Source of the DNA: Deltaproteobacteria bacterium
GTDB lineage: Bacteria > Desulfobacterota > Desulfobacteria > Desulfobacterales > BuS5
Length of the DNA stretch: 7,596 nucleotides
Direction of reading: 5' to 3'
Assembly: GCA_021157555.1 (NCBI GenBank)
Contig: JAGGWL010000272.1
Location: forward strand, 1-7,596
Shown in pieces: positions 5,819 to 7,596 of the stretch (position 1 is the first letter of the stretch; every line of letters starts with the position of its first letter). Made by a program: the position numbers and the translations under genes. The notes under the pieces were generated by a model, which saw only the letters and a program-made list of their open reading frames with translations, did no database searches and was not told where the DNA came from.

Positions 5819-7596
5819 TTATTCAGCTCTGTTCTTAAGAACTGCATGGGCAGCAGCTAACCGGGCAACAGGAACTCTAAAGGGTGAGCAGGAAACATAA
5901 TTTAATCCCAGATCATGGCAAATAAAAATAGATTCAGGATCACCACCATGTTCACCGCATATACCGCATTCCAGGTCAGGTTTTACACTCCTTCCTTTAT
6001 CAACAGCTATTTGCATTAACTGGGCAACACCATCTTTATCTATTGTAGCAAATGGATTAGCCGGTAATATTTTAGAGCTTATATATTCTATCAAAAAAGA
6101 CGCCTCGGCATCATCTCTGGAGACTCCGAATGTGGTCTGTGTCAAATCATTCGTTCCGAAAGAAAAAAAGGATGCATATTCCGCTATCTGATCAGCCGTC
6201 AAAGCTGCACGAGGCAGCTCAATCATAGTGCCGAATTTGTACTCTATTTCTAAATTCTGCTCCTTCATCACTTTTTTGGCTTCTTTTTCAAGTATTTCAC
6301 GCTGCACCTTCAATTCGTTACAATGGGTAGTAAGCGGAATCATGATTTTTGGTAAAACCTTTATTCCATCTTTGCTTACATCACATGCTGCTTCAAATAT
6401 TGCACGCACCTGCATAGCTGTAAGCTCCGGGATACTGATTCCAAGACGCACACCTCTAAAACCCAGCATCGGGTTAACCTCATGAAGTTTTTCAACCCGC
6501 TTTAAAATTTTTTCCTTCTTGTTAAAGTCCTGCAGCAACCGGTTAATTTTATCAAGGGTATCTGCATGACTAAGACGAATTTTTAAATCTGCTATTTCAC
6601 GGAATAGTAGTTCACGATTAGGGAGGAATTCATGCAACGGAGGATCAATCAGGCGGATAATCACCGGAAGCCCGTCCATTTCTCTAAAAATACCATCAAA
6701 ATCTTCACGCTGAAACGGCAAAAGTGCATTAATAGCTTCCCGCTTTTCACTTGGCAGATCCGCCATAATCATCCTTTGAACAAAAGGAAGCCGTTCAGGC
6801 TTTAAAAACATATGCTCCGTGCGGCAAAGACCGATACCTTCTGCGCCGTATCTGCGTGCTCTCTTTGCATCAGCCGGATAATCCGCATTGGCCCATACAC
6901 CGAGATGCCGAAATTCATCAGCCCACGTAAGGATAGTCTTCAGCCATTCATCCTTCATGTCAGGTACCGTGGTTTCAATTTTGCCGATATATACTTCTCC
7001 TGTTGTTCCGTCGATTGAAATATTGTCACCTTCATTAATTATAATATCACCAATGACAATTTTGCGTTTGTTCATCTCAATAACCATATCTGTGAGGCCT
7101 ACCACAGCAGGTTTCCCGAATTGTCGCGCAACAAGCGCAGCATGGCTAGTACGCCCGCCCCGGCTGGTAAGGATACCGTTTGCGGCAAGCATTCCATGCA
7201 CGTCATCCGGTTTGGTTTCCGGACGAACCATTATAACGTCTTTTCCTGCCTCGCTCCACTCCTTGGCCAAATCGGCAGTCAAGGCAACTACTCCACACGC
7301 CGCGCCTGGGGAAACATTAAGACCTTTACCAAAAAACGTTCCCGATTTCTTGGCCTCTTTTGTAGCTTCAATCTTGAACTGGGGATGCAAAAAGAAATCA
7401 ATCTGATCCGGTTCTACCCGTAAAACAGCTTCTTCTTTGGTAATCAGGCCTTCATTTGCCATTTCAACTGCTATACGTACCGCAGCCTGGGCGGTACGTT
7501 TCCCATCACGGGTCTGAAGCATCCATACTTTTCCATTTTCAACAGTAAATTCCACATCCTGCATTTCACGATAATGATTTTCAAGAAGCCGTGCAA
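5819..7596 (-). CDS. ppdK: pyruvate, phosphate dikinase, N-terminal part outside the window
   Basis: The enzyme interconverts pyruvate + ATP + Pi and PEP + AMP + PPi, in gluconeogenesis or PPi-dependent glycolysis. The frame is open through the right edge, with stop TAA at 5821-5819. The 591 residues present begin ARLLENHYRE and continue into MQDVEFTVENGKVWMLQTR, the end of the ATP-grasp domain. Numbering from the Met at 7564, the phosphohistidine domain has GGRTSHAALVAR with catalytic His141 (codon 7144-7142). The PEP/pyruvate TIM barrel has GLCRTEHMF (245-253), IRLIDPPLHEF (303-313), GFRGVRLG (368-375), FGTNDLTQTTFG (469-480) and GICGEHGGDP with catalytic Cys536 (codon 5959-5957). All expected catalytic residues in this part are present. 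Whole enzymes are about 870-900 residues, so roughly 300 are missing beyond 7596. The Met at 7564 is internal, not a start. TSHA is conserved, so phosphorylation control by a PPDK regulatory protein is conceivable but not shown here. Confidence 0.97.
   Translation of the reverse strand, partial: ARLLENHYREMQDVEFTVENGKVWMLQTRDGKRTAQAAVRIAVEMANEGLITKEEAVLRVEPDQIDFFLHPQFKIEATKEAKKSGTFFGKGLNVSPGAACGVVALTADLAKEWSEAGKDVIMVRPETKPDDVHGMLAANGILTSRGGRTSHAALVARQFGKPAVVGLTDMVIEMNKRKIVIGDIIINEGDNISIDGTTGEVYIGKIETTVPDMKDEWLKTILTWADEFRHLGVWANADYPADAKRARRYGAEGIGLCRTEHMFLKPERLPFVQRMIMADLPSEKREAINALLPFQREDFDGIFREMDGLPVIIRLIDPPLHEFLPNRELLFREIADLKIRLSHADTLDKINRLLQDFNKKEKILKRVEKLHEVNPMLGFRGVRLGISIPELTAMQVRAIFEAACDVSKDGIKVLPKIMIPLTTHCNELKVQREILEKEAKKVMKEQNLEIEYKFGTMIELPRAALTADQIAEYASFFSFGTNDLTQTTFGVSRDDAEASFLIEYISSKILPANPFATIDKDGVAQLMQIAVDKGRSVKPDLECGICGEHGGDPESIFICHDLGLNYVSCSPFRVPVARLAAAHAVLKNRAE

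Noticed and set aside
6228..7423. Plus-strand open frames of 68-172 codons, the longest at 6888-7406
   Set aside because: All are antisense to pyruvate phosphate dikinase, whose catalytic motifs run unbroken through the region.
7562..7564. Met codon at 7564 as the start of the dikinase gene
   Set aside because: The frame continues upstream with the conserved LLENHYRE sequence to the window edge, and the product would lack most of the ATP-grasp domain.

Overview
The window reads as chromosomal DNA of an A+T-rich Gram-negative bacterium. The best guess is a Desulfobacterota (sulfate-reducer-like deltaproteobacterium). That guess rests on the unusual adenylate kinase, whose sequence I associate from memory with that group, together with a RecBCD-type RecB and a bacterial pyruvate phosphate dikinase. 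No rRNA, tRNA, CRISPR array or recognisable transposase gene is visible.

Layout. (1) Positions 1-3369, minus strand: a RecB-type helicase-nuclease gene. Its N-terminus lies inside the window and its last residues run off the left edge. It has no long entry of its own in a simple start-to-stop search because it has no stop in the window. (2) Positions 3370-3592: a divergent intergenic region with a dispersed palindromic repeat, two inverted repeats and a promoter. (3) Positions 3593-4714, plus strand: an archaeal-type P-loop ATPase of unknown role, A+T-richer than its neighbours. (4) Positions 4715-4982: a non-coding stretch with a probable promoter and a long hairpin-bearing leader. (5) Positions 4983-5657, plus strand: an adenylate kinase with an altered LID and altered AMP-site motif. 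(6) Positions 5658-5818: a convergent intergenic region with a strong bidirectional terminator and a second, perfect copy of the palindromic repeat. (7) Positions 5819-7596, minus strand: the C-terminal two thirds of pyruvate phosphate dikinase, running off the right edge.

How the genes fit together. RecB belongs to double-strand-break repair and DNA degradation. Its usual partner RecC is not directly upstream; the divergent ATPase gene is there instead. Adenylate kinase and pyruvate phosphate dikinase are convergent and share a terminator. They are linked chemically: the gluconeogenic dikinase reaction makes AMP, which adenylate kinase returns to ADP. The least explained parts are the ATPase with its operator-like promoter, the palindromic repeat pair, and the structured leader of the adenylate kinase gene. 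I did not find a clear-cut new multi-gene system; the ATPase locus is the nearest candidate.
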